Positions 55,552-64,000 of a stretch of DNA of 64,000 nucleotides are shown piece by piece. The notes below the pieces were generated by a model, which was given only the letters and a program-made list of their open reading frames with translations, was not told the DNA's origin and searched no databases. Source of the DNA: Candidatus Melainabacteria bacterium (GTDB lineage: Bacteria > Cyanobacteriota > Vampirovibrionia > Obscuribacterales > Obscuribacteraceae); contig RXJR01000012.1 in the NCBI GenBank assembly GCA_003963305.1, positions 43,699 through 107,698 of the forward strand, read 5' to 3'. A program made the translations under genes and the position numbers. The first letter of the stretch is position 1, and each line of letters starts with the position of its first letter.

Positions 55552-57252
55552 TCACTTAGATACGACCTGATAAGTTTCCTGCCCCACCGTCTCTTTGAAA
55601 CGTTGCGCTATTGGCATTCTCCAGCCAAAACCGAAGGCTCTGGTCGTCACTTTCAGACCCGGCGCAGCCTGATGACGCTTGTATTCGCTTCTATCGGTCT
55701 TGTTGATAACATCCATAATTACTTCAGGTTTGTAGCCCAGGCGAACAATTTCGTCAGGTTTGCGCCGTTGTTCGACGTAAGCCTGGAGGACCCCGTCCAG
55801 CACCACATACGGAGGCAGTGAGTCCTGATCGGTCTGGTTGGGGCGTAGTTCTGCCGATGGGGGTTTTTCCATGGTCGAGCGGGGAATTATCTCTCGCCCG
55901 GCTTCTTCATTAATGTATTTAGCCAGGTCATAGACAGTGGTTTTGAGCAGATCCGAAATAACCGCCAGCCCGCCGCACATGTCACCATATAAAGTGCAAT
56001 AGCCTACAGCTAGCTCAGATTTGTTTCCGGTGGTCAAAACCAGGTAGTTGAATTTGTTGGAAATCGCCATCAGTATCCCGCCGCGAATACGCGCCTGGAT
56101 GTTCTCTTCAGCGACATCGCGATTGGTGCCTTCGAATATTGGAGCGAGCATGTCGTTATAAGCAATCATCGCCGGTTCAATTGGAACAACCCTGTACTCC
56201 ATGCCTAAGTTTTTGGCCAGGGCTTCGGCGTCGTCCAGAGACCCTTGCGACGAAAAAGGCGAAGGCATGGCTACGCCGACTACGTTTTCCTTGCCCAGAG
56301 CTTTGACCGCAATAGCTGCCGTCACCGCCGAGTCGATGCCGCCGGATAGACCGATAATGGTTTTACTGAATCCACACTTGCGAACATAATCTTTGGTGCC
56401 CATGACCACGGCTTTGTAGCTGTTGACGGTGCGGTCGTCTGATGAACTTCTGACGATGCCGTTATGCACATGCAGTGTTCCATCTGGGTTGGCGTCGATG
56501 TCAACGTAAATGAGGTCTTCGGCAAACTCATTGCCTCTGGCTATCAGCTCACCATCGCTGTTAACGACAATCGAGCGACCGTCGAAAATCAGTTCGTCGT
56601 TACCGCCTACTTGATTTACATAGATGACTGGAACTTTGTGCTTACGGGCCTGGTTGCGCACCAGATCGTGCCGGATGTGCTCCTTGCCGATTGAGAATGG
56701 AGAGGCCGAAATGTTGATCAGCAGTTGCGGATGCTGCTCGACCATACGCTCGATTGGGTCAATCAAATATCGAGGTTTGGTATTGATCTGCTTGGCATTC
56801 CATATGTCTTCGCAAATGGACAGACCGATGTTGATACCATCAACGGTGATCGGCGTGTATTCATGAGCTGGCTCGAAATAACGGTCTTCGTCGAAGACGT
56901 CGTATGAAGGCAGAAGAGTTTTGTACTGGCGGGAGACGATCTCGCCACCGTCTATGAAGGCGCAGGCGTTGAAGAGCGGTCGTCCGTCACCGGGGTTCAT
57001 ATCGACGAAACCCGTTAACACGGCGATTCCGCTTACGCTCTGTCGTAACTTTTCCAAGCCGCTTAAGTTGGCGGCGATGAAGCTGTCTTTGAGCAGAAGG
57101 TCCATAGGAGGGTAGCCACAGACCGCTAACTCCGGAAATATGACCAGCCGAGCGCCGCCCTGTTTGGCGTTTATTGCGAAGGCAATCATCTTATCGACGT
57201 TTCCATCGATATCTCCGATGGTCGTATTAATCTGACCGAGCGCAACTTTCAT
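55552..57252 (-). CDS. nadE: Glutamine-hydrolysing NAD+ synthase
   Basis: A 566-residue two-domain enzyme that makes NAD+ from nicotinic acid adenine dinucleotide, with glutamine as nitrogen source. The N-terminal nitrilase/amidase domain (1-260) carries the Glu-Lys-Cys triad in F-P-E-L-A-V-C-G-Y-P, Y-K-T-L-L-P-S-Y-D-V-F and L-S-I-C-E-D-I-W-N. The C-terminal synthetase domain has the P-loop L-S-G-G-I-D-S-A-V, followed by T-T-G-N-K-S-E-L-A-V-G-Y-C-T-L-Y-G-D-M. Length is normal. ATG 57252. It probably heads the downstream operon. Confidence 0.97.
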   Translation of the reverse strand: MKVALGQINTTIGDIDGNVDKMIAFAINAKQGGARLVIFPELAVCGYPPMDLLLKDSFIAANLSGLEKLRQSVSGIAVLTGFVDMNPGDGRPLFNACAFIDGGEIVSRQYKTLLPSYDVFDEDRYFEPAHEYTPITVDGINIGLSICEDIWNAKQINTKPRYLIDPIERMVEQHPQLLINISASPFSIGKEHIRHDLVRNQARKHKVPVIYVNQVGGNDELIFDGRSIVVNSDGELIARGNEFAEDLIYVDIDANPDGTLHVHNGIVRSSSDDRTVNSYKAVVMGTKDYVRKCGFSKTIIGLSGGIDSAVTAAIAVKALGKENVVGVAMPSPFSSQGSLDDAEALAKNLGMEYRVVPIEPAMIAYNDMLAPIFEGTNRDVAEENIQARIRGGILMAISNKFNYLVLTTGNKSELAVGYCTLYGDMCGGLAVISDLLKTTVYDLAKYINEEAGREIIPRSTMEKPPSAELRPNQTDQDSLPPYVVLDGVLQAYVEQRRKPDEIVRLGYKPEVIMDVINKTDRSEYKRHQAAPGLKVTTRAFGFGWRMPIAQRFKETVGQETYQVVSK

Positions 57253-57462
57253 TCAAGACACCTATGCAATTTGTATATGTCTGGGGTACCAAACGTCTTG
57301 TAATTATCGCACTTCACGAGACATCCACGAGAGTTTAATCTTCGCATTTTTCTCAAGCCGTTAGCTGAAAGTCCCATGTGCTGGGATTCTACAAGAATCG
57401 CACTGCTGCTGGTTATTGGCAGCATATACCCCAAATGAGGTATCAATCTAATGAGGCATGGG

Positions 57463-57468
57463 TATAAT
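57463..57468 (+). promoter_or_regulatory. -10 box of the secreted glycosidase-like gene
   Basis: A perfect TATAAT at 57463-57468, 40 bases before the ATG at 57509. No convincing -35 box is seen at 17 bases, so it may be weak or activator-dependent. A transcript from here would exclude the upstream ATGs at 57458 and 57467, supporting ATG 57509. Confidence 0.45.
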
Positions 57469-57508
57469 GTCAGTAATTCGGGTTTTGCTTACTAGAAGTT
57501 GGGTGCAG

Positions 57509-58828
57509 ATGAGGTTTTACAAGAGACTTGTCGGTTTAGCAGTGGCATTGACTGCTAGTTTGACACCGTATTTGATGTGTCAGGCATCGTCATCTGCGGA
57601 AGGTCTCGCCGATGGCTCCGGCGTCTGGATGAATATGTGGAACTACCCTGCCGGGGACTATGACACCTTCTGTCAGGGGCTCCACGCAAAGGGTGTGCGC
57701 AACCTTTTTATTCAGACATCGCGCAGTAACACCCCGGCTGTGGCCAACCCAGAAAAATTGGGACCCTTGATCGACGCCTGCCACAAGTACAAAATCCACG
57801 TCATCGCCTGGTCCTTTGCCGAGTTGTGGAATCCCACCGCAGATGCAGATAAATTGATTGAAGCGGCGCACTTTAGCAGCCCGACCGGTCAGCACATCGA
57901 TGCCGTTGCTGCAGACCTGGAGAAGAATCTGGCACCTGCGAAGGTTGAAGCTTATAGTAAGCATTTGCGCCAGGCTCTTGGTCCAAATTACTCGATTATT
58001 GCCGTCGTCTACAGTCCACTTAATCTTGCTCCCCAGGTTGCCCAGATTCCCTGGAAGATGCTGGACCGCTACTACGATGTGATCGCCCCAATGAACTATT
58101 GGAATTCTAAATATAAGAAGCTGGACGCCTACGAATACACGAAAGCGACGATTCAGAAAGTGCGTCAGTTGGTCGGTCGCCCCGATGTCGAGATCCACAT
58201 AATCGGCGACGCTATGGGCACCAATTCATCGACCATCACGCCGTTTTTCAAAGCTTGCCAGGAAGGGCAGGTTACCTCAGCGAGCCTATATCCGAACTTC
58301 AAAATGACTGCTGAGCAAATGGAGTGCATCGGGCGCTATTCCGAGTTTTTCCCGGTTAATTCGCGTTTCCGCCTTGCTGCTCTGCGCGAGATGATCAGAA
58401 ATGGCACGATCGAATCGCCGATGAATCTCGACCCATCCACTCCGATGACCCGCGGCGATTTCTATAAACTGCTGGTTCGGCACATGTATGCCGGGAAGCC
58501 GCAGGCAGTTGAAGCTGGTATGACGGCTGAAACTGCTGCTAACTTCCTCGACCACAACGGTATCTTGCGCGCCGCCAATGCCTCGCCTGAGGCGCTGTCG
58601 GGCACTATGCCCCCACCGGAAGCCTTGCGCGTCGTGGCCTCTCTGGTCGATTTCAAGTCGAGCGGAAAGAAACCTCAATCGGCAACGGCTCATCAATCGC
58701 ATCGACCGAGCGGTCACTGGTTCTCCCAGCCGGCATTTGCAGAAGGTGTCTCGACTCCTAACGTGAAACCGTTGAACTACCTCGACGCCGCTCAAATAGT
58801 CCTTCAAGCCTCGTCAGGTTTGCGATAG
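57509..58828 (+). CDS. Secreted TIM-barrel glycosidase-like protein
   Basis: A 439-residue exported protein. Signal peptide in residues 1-30 (M-R-F-Y-K-R-L-V-G-L-A-V-A-L-T-A). The catalytic-type region begins G-V-W-M-N-M-W-N-Y-P-A-G, and later D-A-V-A-A-D-L-E-K-N and A-P-M-N-Y-W contain acidic residues at barrel strand ends, as in GH18/GH10-like or DUF4015-like barrels. The C-terminal part (about 275-370) has a segment resembling an SLH or similar wall-binding region (F-R-L-A-A-L-R-E-M-I, P-M-T-R-G-D-F-Y-K-L-L). The exact family and substrate are not assignable by eye. Confidence 0.78.
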   Translation: MRFYKRLVGLAVALTASLTPYLMCQASSSAEGLADGSGVWMNMWNYPAGDYDTFCQGLHAKGVRNLFIQTSRSNTPAVANPEKLGPLIDACHKYKIHVIAWSFAELWNPTADADKLIEAAHFSSPTGQHIDAVAADLEKNLAPAKVEAYSKHLRQALGPNYSIIAVVYSPLNLAPQVAQIPWKMLDRYYDVIAPMNYWNSKYKKLDAYEYTKATIQKVRQLVGRPDVEIHIIGDAMGTNSSTITPFFKACQEGQVTSASLYPNFKMTAEQMECIGRYSEFFPVNSRFRLAALREMIRNGTIESPMNLDPSTPMTRGDFYKLLVRHMYAGKPQAVEAGMTAETAANFLDHNGILRAANASPEALSGTMPPPEALRVVASLVDFKSSGKKPQSATAHQSHRPSGHWFSQPAFAEGVSTPNVKPLNYLDAAQIVLQASSGLR

Positions 58829-59026
58829 CTACGATTGGAGCAGGCTTGCAAAGATAGATAAGGATGGCGAAATTTATTCGTCAACTCCTTCTGTCGATAA
58901 GAGTTTGACCGGCAACAGGGCGGGTACAAAATTGGTAGGAATTCCTCGGAACGGCTTTCCCTGGCGCTTGACCATTCAAGCGGTAACGCATAATCGGTTG
59001 ACGTAGTTCCCTGTTGTAGATATATT
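58829..59026. other. Intergenic region upstream of the hpf leader
   Basis: First half of the 411-base gap before hpf. I see no gene-like frame, repeat or strong promoter here. Open frames on the minus strand lack coding character. Confidence 0.4.
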
Positions 59027-59161
59027 GTGGCGAAACTTTCAATATGCAACCACGATATGCAGCCGAAAATAAGCCGCTTCCTGGAATTGCATAAATTAGA
59101 GTTGGCCAGATCGACGAACAAGAAGAGTTTCGAGCGTTTGAAGAATTTGGGGTTTTACTAG
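59027..59161 (+). CDS. Possible small ORF upstream of hpf
   Basis: A possible 44-residue protein starting with GTG 59027 (or ATG 59057) and ending at TAG 59159-59161. The predicted product is basic and helical (I-S-R-F-L-E-L-H-K-L-E-L-A-R-S-T, then S-F-E-R-L-K-N-L-G-F-Y), and its codons look like those of neighbouring genes. There is no clear ribosome-binding site. It may be a real small protein, a leader peptide or chance. Its stop is 9 bases before a perfect hairpin. Confidence 0.3.
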   Translation: MAKLSICNHDMQPKISRFLELHKLELARSTNKKSFERLKNLGFY

Positions 59162-59169
59162 TTTTAGCA

Positions 59170-59194
59170 GCGTGCGGAATTTGTGACCGCACGC
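59170..59194 (+). promoter_or_regulatory. Hairpin in the hpf leader
   Basis: GCGTGCGG at 59170-59177 pairs perfectly with CCGCACGC at 59187-59194, with a 9-base loop. It lies about 45 bases before the hpf start and has no T-run, so it is more likely a leader structure or weak terminator than a classic intrinsic terminator. Confidence 0.55.
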
Positions 59195-59239
59195 ATTCAC
59201 ACTTGCGGTGATTTCACACTAACCGCGGAGGTTTTGCTC

Positions 59240-59842
59240 ATGATGAATGTTCAAGTGACCGGACGCAATATCGATCTCACACCAGCCTTGAAAGAATATC
59301 TTCTGGATAAGCTGCAGCGATCGCAAAAGCACTTTGACCACGCTTTGAATGCGGCGGCGGTGCTGAGTGTCGCGAAGAACCCGTCGGTGGCTGACAGTCA
59401 GACTGCTGAAGTGACCATCAAGATTAACGGTGCGGTGATTCGGGGCGAGGAATCGACCGAGAACATGTATGCCTCAATCGACCTTGTTGCAGACAAAATC
59501 GAACGTCAACTGCGCAAATACAAAACTCGTTATTACACTCGAGCTGGAAAGTCTTCTGAAAGACATCCCGAAAGTCTCAGTGACGAAAGCGCAGACGTGG
59601 TTGAAGATGATGAGTTCGAAGTTGTCAGAGAGAAGAAAGAGGTCGCGCTTGACGAAATTAGACCAAAAATCGTGCGTTCCAAGCGTTTCCCGCTCAAGCC
59701 GATGATGGCCGACGAGGCTTGCAAGCATATGGACTTGCTGGGGCATGACTTCTTCATGTTCATCAATTCTGAAACCAATCAAGTCAATACCGTTTATCAC
59801 CGCCGGGACGGCAATTACGGACTTATCGAACCGGAAGTCTAA
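59240..59842 (+). CDS. hpf: Long-form ribosome hibernation promoting factor
   Basis: A 200-residue long-form HPF, which joins 70S ribosomes into inactive 100S dimers in starvation. The N-terminal RaiA/HPF domain (1-100) shows V-Q-V-T-G-R-N-I-D-L-T-P-A-L and the A-S-I-D-L-V-A-D-K-I-E-R-Q-L-R-K-Y-K block. An acidic linker follows, then the C-terminal dimerisation domain (about 140-200) with I-V-R-S-K-R-F, P-M-M-A-D-E-A, L-L-G-H-D-F-F-M-F and Y-R-R-D-G-x-Y-G-L-I-like residues. ATG 59240 is preferred since GGAGG lies eight bases upstream; an upstream frame start at 59183 would include the hairpin. Confidence 0.95.
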   Translation: MMNVQVTGRNIDLTPALKEYLLDKLQRSQKHFDHALNAAAVLSVAKNPSVADSQTAEVTIKINGAVIRGEESTENMYASIDLVADKIERQLRKYKTRYYTRAGKSSERHPESLSDESADVVEDDEFEVVREKKEVALDEIRPKIVRSKRFPLKPMMADEACKHMDLLGHDFFMFINSETNQVNTVYHRRDGNYGLIEPEV

Positions 59843-59965
59843 GCTGGACTGCCAGACAAATTTAAGTCATTCAGGGTAAATACTGTCCTGTTCAAGTTGT
59901 CGATCAATTAGAATCGATAATTGGACTAGTGTGCGTGTGTTTTAAAGTGATTTGAGGTTTGTAAG

Positions 59966-62900
59966 GTGGCTAGCGGCTTTTCAAGACGTTCTGTTTTTGT
60001 CCATTCTCTCCTTGCGTTATCCCTGACTCTGCAATCTACCGGTTTCTTCCCAGGCAATATGGCTTGGGCTGATTCCAGTCAGGTGATTGGCTTGAATAAT
60101 GATGGTGTCAAAGCCCTGAACTCCAACAACTACCAGTTGGCTATTCAGAAGTTCGAAGCTGCTTTGAAACTAGACCCGAACTACAAGCTCGCCAGAGACA
60201 ATCTGGCAATTGCACACAATAACTATGGTCTGCAGTTGCGGAATAATCCGGCCGAGGCGCTCAAACAATTCCATCAAGCTTTGTACTTGAACCAGACAAA
60301 TGTCACCACGATGCAGAACGTGGAAGGCATCATTCGCATGATGGGAAAAGATCCCAAGTCGTTTGCCGATCGTGTTGCTCTCGGTGACCAGGCTCGTCTC
60401 GCTGCCGATTTCGTTGGCGCCATCATTGAGTATAGTGCCGCGCTGAAGTTGAAGGATGATCCGAAAATCCACGTGAAACTCGGCGACGTCTATCGTGTTC
60501 GGGATGAAACGGATAAGGCCATTGCCGAGTATCAAGCCGCGGCTAGAGCCGGTGATAGTGCCGACATCGAAGTCAAACTCGGACAGGCATATCAGGCGAA
60601 GAAAGATATTCCCAATGCAATTGCTGCATACACTAAGGCGATTACGTTCAAATCAGATGATGCTGATGTGCAGGACGCTCTTGTGGCCGGGTGGGAAGAA
60701 GCTCTCAAGGAAAATCCTTTAGCGCCGGAAAACCATATCGGTCTTGGACAAGCATTTCAATATCGTGGTGACTTCGGTCAAGCTGAGCAAGAATATCAAC
60801 AGGCGATCCGCTTCAGCCCCGGCAAAACGAACCCTCTGGCGAGCAAGCTTCTGGCTGGACTGGCGGGTGCAAAGGTGCAGGCGAATCTCTCCAAGCACGT
60901 CAACAATGGTGTTGACCTGCAGGCTAAGGGACAGTTTGACGCTGCTATTGCCGAATATCAGCAGGCGATTGCCGCTGATCCGCGCAACAAAGATGTCGAC
61001 GATATTTACGTAAATATCGGTAGTGCTTATCAGGCGAAGAAAGACTATACCAACGCCCTCACCTGGTATCAAAAAGCACTTTCTGTTGATCCAAGCAACG
61101 ATCAAGCCAAAGCCGGCATAACGGCCGCGACTAACTTGCAGAAAGATACGATCGTCACCGAGAAGTATGCCTCTGGTGGTCAGAAATTCAAAGCCGGCGA
61201 TTACGATGGTGCGATTGCCGACTTCCAGGCTGTATTAAAGGTAAATCCGAACGACCCCGACACTTTGTTCTCTCTTGGTGCTTCGTATCAAGCGAAGAAA
61301 GATTTCGACGACGCCATCAAGTGCTATCAACAAGCTCTTGCCGCCAATCCGAAGAGCCAGCAGTTTAAGGATGCGCTCGATCAAGCTTACATCAAGAAAG
61401 CTGAGCCTATTATCGCTGCTGCAGTGAAGTTGCACGAAGCGAAAAATTATGATGGTGCAATTGCCGGTTATACACAGGCACTACAGATAACACCAAACAA
61501 TGCCAGTCTCTGGTACAACATCGCCTCCGCTGAATACGCGAAGCAGGAATATAATCGCGCGAAAGATGCATATCAAAAGGCTCTCGGGCTCGATCCAAAG
61601 GGGCAGGTGGCAGATTGGTACTTGATCGGTGCCATTGATGAAAACTATGGTCGTGTTCCTGAAGCGCTCGGATACTATCAGAAGTATTTGAAAGAAGCTC
61701 CGACCGGCACTTATGCTGCCGCTGCCAAAGAACGTTTTGATATTTTGAGCAAGGGCGGCAAGCCGGAAAAGATCAAGTCTGAAACTGAACTTGCAAATGA
61801 GAAAGCCGCAGACGAACAGTATCAACAAGCCGTTAAATTGCAGCAGTCCAAGCAGTATGACGCCGCCCTGCCGCTCTATCAGAAAGCATTGCAAATCGCG
61901 CCGAACAACGCAGATTACGTTTTTGCTCTGGGTACTTTGTACCAGGCCATGGGCAAGTTGAGTGATGCCGCAGATTGGTATCAAAAGGCAATTACTCTTG
62001 CACCGAACAATGCTGATTTGCCGAAATATCTGGCTGAGGTAAAAAATCTGCAGGCTGGACAGATATTCGACCAGGCTTCTGCGAAACAAACTTCAGGCGA
62101 CAATGCTGGTGCCATCGAACTGTATAAACAGGGATTGGCTGTTTCGTCAAAAAATGCTCGCGTCTGGACAAACCTCGGTATCGCTTATCAGCAGACAGAC
62201 CAGTGGGGACCAGCTCGTGATGCCTATCAGAAGGCATACGAAATCGATGCAAAAGGAGAAATTGGTGACCTGTACTTGATGGCGCAGCTGGATGAAAACG
62301 CCAATCAAGGTGCGAAAGCTCTGGGCGAGTACCAGAACTACTTGCGTCAAGCTCCCACCGGACAGTATGCGAGTGCTGCGAAGGACCGGGTCAAAGTGTT
62401 GACCGCGAATCCGACTAACGTTGTTCGTCTGCAGACGCAGGGACAGATCGCTCAAATCAAGACTGCCAACGACGCCTATGATGCAGGCGTGAAGCTGCAA
62501 ACCGGCGGCGATCTCGATGGTGCCATTGCGAAATATGATGCCGCTATTGCTGCCAATCCAAACGAAGCAGCCTTCTGGTATGCGCGAGGAACTGCGTATC
62601 AGGCCAAAAAAGATTTCACAAAAGCGATTCCTGATTATCAAAAGGCGTTGAGCCTTTCGCCCAACAACAAGGACATGCAAGCTGTGTACAACGCGGCACT
62701 GGCCGAGCAATCCGGACCGGTTGTGAATGAAGCAATTCAAAAGCAGACGGCGGGCGACTTTGCTGGTGCTATTGAACTTTATAAGAAAGCGATTGCCACC
62801 ACTCCAAATGATGCGACGCTGTATACAAATATAGCCAGCGCATATCAACAGGCGGAAGATTTCGCCAATGCAAAGACTTCATTCCAGAAGGCATTGCAGC

Positions 62901-63763
62901 TAGATCCAAAGGGTCAAGCTGATAACAACTACTTCTTAGGAATTCTGGACGAAAACTCAGGACAAGCGCCTGCTGCGATCAGTGACTACACCAAGTATCT
63001 TCAAGCTCAGCCTAAAGGACAGTATGCCGTGATCGCTCAAGGTCGTCTGAGCACACTGCGAGCTAACCCTTCTGCGACTCAGAAGATAGTCACTAAGGCT
63101 GCAGCCGCGGCTCAAGCAGCCGATGCTGCCAAACTGGGCGAAGCTCAAGCTGCATACGATGCCGCCGTGAAGGCTCAGACCGCCAACAATTTGGATGAGG
63201 CATTGGTTCAGTACAAGAAAGCGCTGGCAATAAGCCCTAACGAAGCGACTTACTGGTATGGCGAAGGAACCGCGTATCAAGCCAAAAACGATATGGATAA
63301 CGCGATCAATGACTACAAGAAAGCCGTCAGTCTGAATCCGCGTGAAAACACCTACAAGCAGACTCTGACCGCAGCACAGGCGGCGGTAAACGCGGCTAAG
63401 GCTGCTCCGCTTGTAGATGCCGCTATCAAAAAGCAAACAGCTGCGAAACCAGACTTGCCTGGTGCTATCGCTGACTACGAAGCTGCATTGAAATTGAATG
63501 ACGATGCCTACACTAATATGAACCTGGGCACGGCTTATCAAGCGGCTAATAACCTGCCGAAAGCTCTAGAGAAATACCGCCGAGCCATAGCATTGGATCC
63601 CAAGGGGTCTGCGGATGCAATGTATTATGCAGGTACAGTTTTGGAAGGAATGAAGCAGGGTCCAAATGCTCTGCGTGAATACCAGAACTATGTGAGAACG
63701 GCTCCAACCGGGCAATTTGTCAATGATGCGAAAGCACGGATCAAAGCACTCGGTGGAAAATAA
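59966..63763 (+). CDS. Giant secreted TPR protein
   Basis: A 1265-residue exported protein. GTG 59966 with GAGGTTT upstream gives a signal peptide (R-R-S-V-F-V-H-S-L-L-A-L-S-L-T-L). The rest is a nearly continuous series of TPR units, at least twenty by eye (consensus A-x-x-Y-Q-x-A-L-x-x-x-P-N). They are grouped into larger super-repeats of about 200-215 residues, each with an Y-Q-x-Y-L-K-E/R-A-P-T-G-x-Y-A-A-like closing block that recurs four or five times. This points to internal duplication. It is probably a periplasmic or surface scaffold. A strong terminator follows. Confidence 0.93.
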   Translation: MASGFSRRSVFVHSLLALSLTLQSTGFFPGNMAWADSSQVIGLNNDGVKALNSNNYQLAIQKFEAALKLDPNYKLARDNLAIAHNNYGLQLRNNPAEALKQFHQALYLNQTNVTTMQNVEGIIRMMGKDPKSFADRVALGDQARLAADFVGAIIEYSAALKLKDDPKIHVKLGDVYRVRDETDKAIAEYQAAARAGDSADIEVKLGQAYQAKKDIPNAIAAYTKAITFKSDDADVQDALVAGWEEALKENPLAPENHIGLGQAFQYRGDFGQAEQEYQQAIRFSPGKTNPLASKLLAGLAGAKVQANLSKHVNNGVDLQAKGQFDAAIAEYQQAIAADPRNKDVDDIYVNIGSAYQAKKDYTNALTWYQKALSVDPSNDQAKAGITAATNLQKDTIVTEKYASGGQKFKAGDYDGAIADFQAVLKVNPNDPDTLFSLGASYQAKKDFDDAIKCYQQALAANPKSQQFKDALDQAYIKKAEPIIAAAVKLHEAKNYDGAIAGYTQALQITPNNASLWYNIASAEYAKQEYNRAKDAYQKALGLDPKGQVADWYLIGAIDENYGRVPEALGYYQKYLKEAPTGTYAAAAKERFDILSKGGKPEKIKSETELANEKAADEQYQQAVKLQQSKQYDAALPLYQKALQIAPNNADYVFALGTLYQAMGKLSDAADWYQKAITLAPNNADLPKYLAEVKNLQAGQIFDQASAKQTSGDNAGAIELYKQGLAVSSKNARVWTNLGIAYQQTDQWGPARDAYQKAYEIDAKGEIGDLYLMAQLDENANQGAKALGEYQNYLRQAPTGQYASAAKDRVKVLTANPTNVVRLQTQGQIAQIKTANDAYDAGVKLQTGGDLDGAIAKYDAAIAANPNEAAFWYARGTAYQAKKDFTKAIPDYQKALSLSPNNKDMQAVYNAALAEQSGPVVNEAIQKQTAGDFAGAIELYKKAIATTPNDATLYTNIASAYQQAEDFANAKTSFQKALQLDPKGQADNNYFLGILDENSGQAPAAISDYTKYLQAQPKGQYAVIAQGRLSTLRANPSATQKIVTKAAAAAQAADAAKLGEAQAAYDAAVKAQTANNLDEALVQYKKALAISPNEATYWYGEGTAYQAKNDMDNAINDYKKAVSLNPRENTYKQTLTAAQAAVNAAKAAPLVDAAIKKQTAAKPDLPGAIADYEAALKLNDDAYTNMNLGTAYQAANNLPKALEKYRRAIALDPKGSADAMYYAGTVLEGMKQGPNALREYQNYVRTAPTGQFVNDAKARIKALGGK

Positions 63764-63877
63764 AACAAAATTAGTTTGGTCTAAATTGAGCTCAACTACG
63801 GGAACTATTCTTTTTTCATCGCTGTCTAAAGAACCATAAGAAGAGCAAAAATCCAAAACATACTAAATGAACTGAAG

Positions 63878-63909
63878 ACCGGCGCTAACTGTGAGAGCGC
63901 CGGTTTTTC
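63878..63909 (+). terminator. Intrinsic terminator after the giant TPR gene
   Basis: ACCGGCGCT at 63878-63886 pairs perfectly with AGCGCCGGT at 63896-63904 across a 9-base loop, followed directly by a T-run (63904-63908). It lies about 115 bases after the stop codon and immediately before the presumed intron. Confidence 0.9.
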
Positions 63910-63911
63910 TT

Positions 63912-64000
63912 GTGCGCTGGGCATGTTCAACAACTCGGAGGTGAAAGTCTTCTACACAGTTTGATGGCAACGAAGTGTTAGTGAACCGCAAGGGCGTAAC
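63912..64000 (+). mobile_element. 5' end of a probable group IIC intron (partial)
   Basis: Three bases after the terminator T-run, the sequence starts GTGCGC, the 5' consensus of bacterial group II introns (GUGYG). It continues with GGCATG near 63919-63924, GAGGTGAAAGTC at 63938-63949 and GAACCGCAAGGG at 63983-63994. These agree in order and spacing with the domain I start of class C introns of the Oceanobacillus iheyensis type as I recall it. Class C introns insert just behind rho-independent terminators, exactly the setting here. Only 89 bases are in the window; the ribozyme body and the reverse-transcriptase ORF would lie to the right. Confidence 0.75.

Overview
The window reads as bacterial chromosome of about 50% G+C with no rRNA or complete tRNA. 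Core genes (rplU, hemL, prs, mfd, mnmA, nadE, hpf) lie among many secreted, tetratricopeptide-repeat (TPR) and signalling proteins. HemL indicates the C5 (glutamate) route to tetrapyrroles. The many exported proteins, lipobox protein, giant TPR proteins and very large hybrid kinases suggest a large-genome environmental bacterium. A lineage near the non-photosynthetic relatives of Cyanobacteria (Obscuribacterales/Melainabacteria type) is my guess from style only; the sequence given does not prove it.

Layout. 1-3.7 kb: 5' part of rplU (minus), a small protein, then a thiol-redox and housekeeping run (2-Cys peroxiredoxin with terminator, CxxC thioredoxin-fold protein, hemL). 3.7-5.8 kb: a secreted protein, a translationally coupled pair of small unknowns and an SRPBCC protein. 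5.9-11 kb: a HipBA-type toxin-antitoxin pair with repeated operator-like half-sites, and an AraC-family regulator divergent from an aldo/keto reductase and a zinc alcohol dehydrogenase, together resembling an aldehyde-detoxification module. 11-18.2 kb: a secreted GH15-like glycosidase with in-frame 24-bp repeats, a protein with two thioredoxin-like regions, a zinc-ribbon/TPR protein and a ComF-type phosphoribosyltransferase. 18.4-21.3 kb: a methionine-gamma-lyase-family PLP enzyme, prs and a metallo-beta-lactamase-fold hydrolase.

21.5-37.7 kb is dominated by phosphorelay proteins. There is a PAS/double-kinase hybrid, then (after small secreted and NTF2-like proteins and a CPBP protease) a same-strand cluster: a 2124-residue soluble poly-HAMP hybrid kinase with three receivers, a palindromic 35-bp repeat block, a CheR methyltransferase, a receiver-less CheB methylesterase and a REC-kinase-REC-REC-HPt hybrid. 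The last three reading frames overlap. No classical chemoreceptor, CheW or CheA is in view, so the poly-HAMP protein may itself be the adapted sensor. This is the best candidate here for an unusual system.

37.7-50.8 kb: a Gly/Ser-repeat secreted protein, two TPR proteins, a parvulin lipoprotein next to mfd, a 20-bp tandem repeat array starting inside a TPR stop codon, mnmA, a secreted Amidase_2 protein and a secreted TIM-barrel glycosidase-like protein ending in a long UUCG hairpin. 50.9-57.3 kb: a small TPR-like protein, a frameshifted gene, a single-domain response regulator, thpR, a FadJ-like fusion with a degenerate dehydrogenase half, a membrane protein and nadE. 57.5-64 kb: a secreted glycosidase-like protein, long-form hpf and a 1265-residue TPR protein. 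The last gene ends in an intrinsic terminator, immediately followed by what looks like the 5' end of a group IIC intron cut by the window edge.
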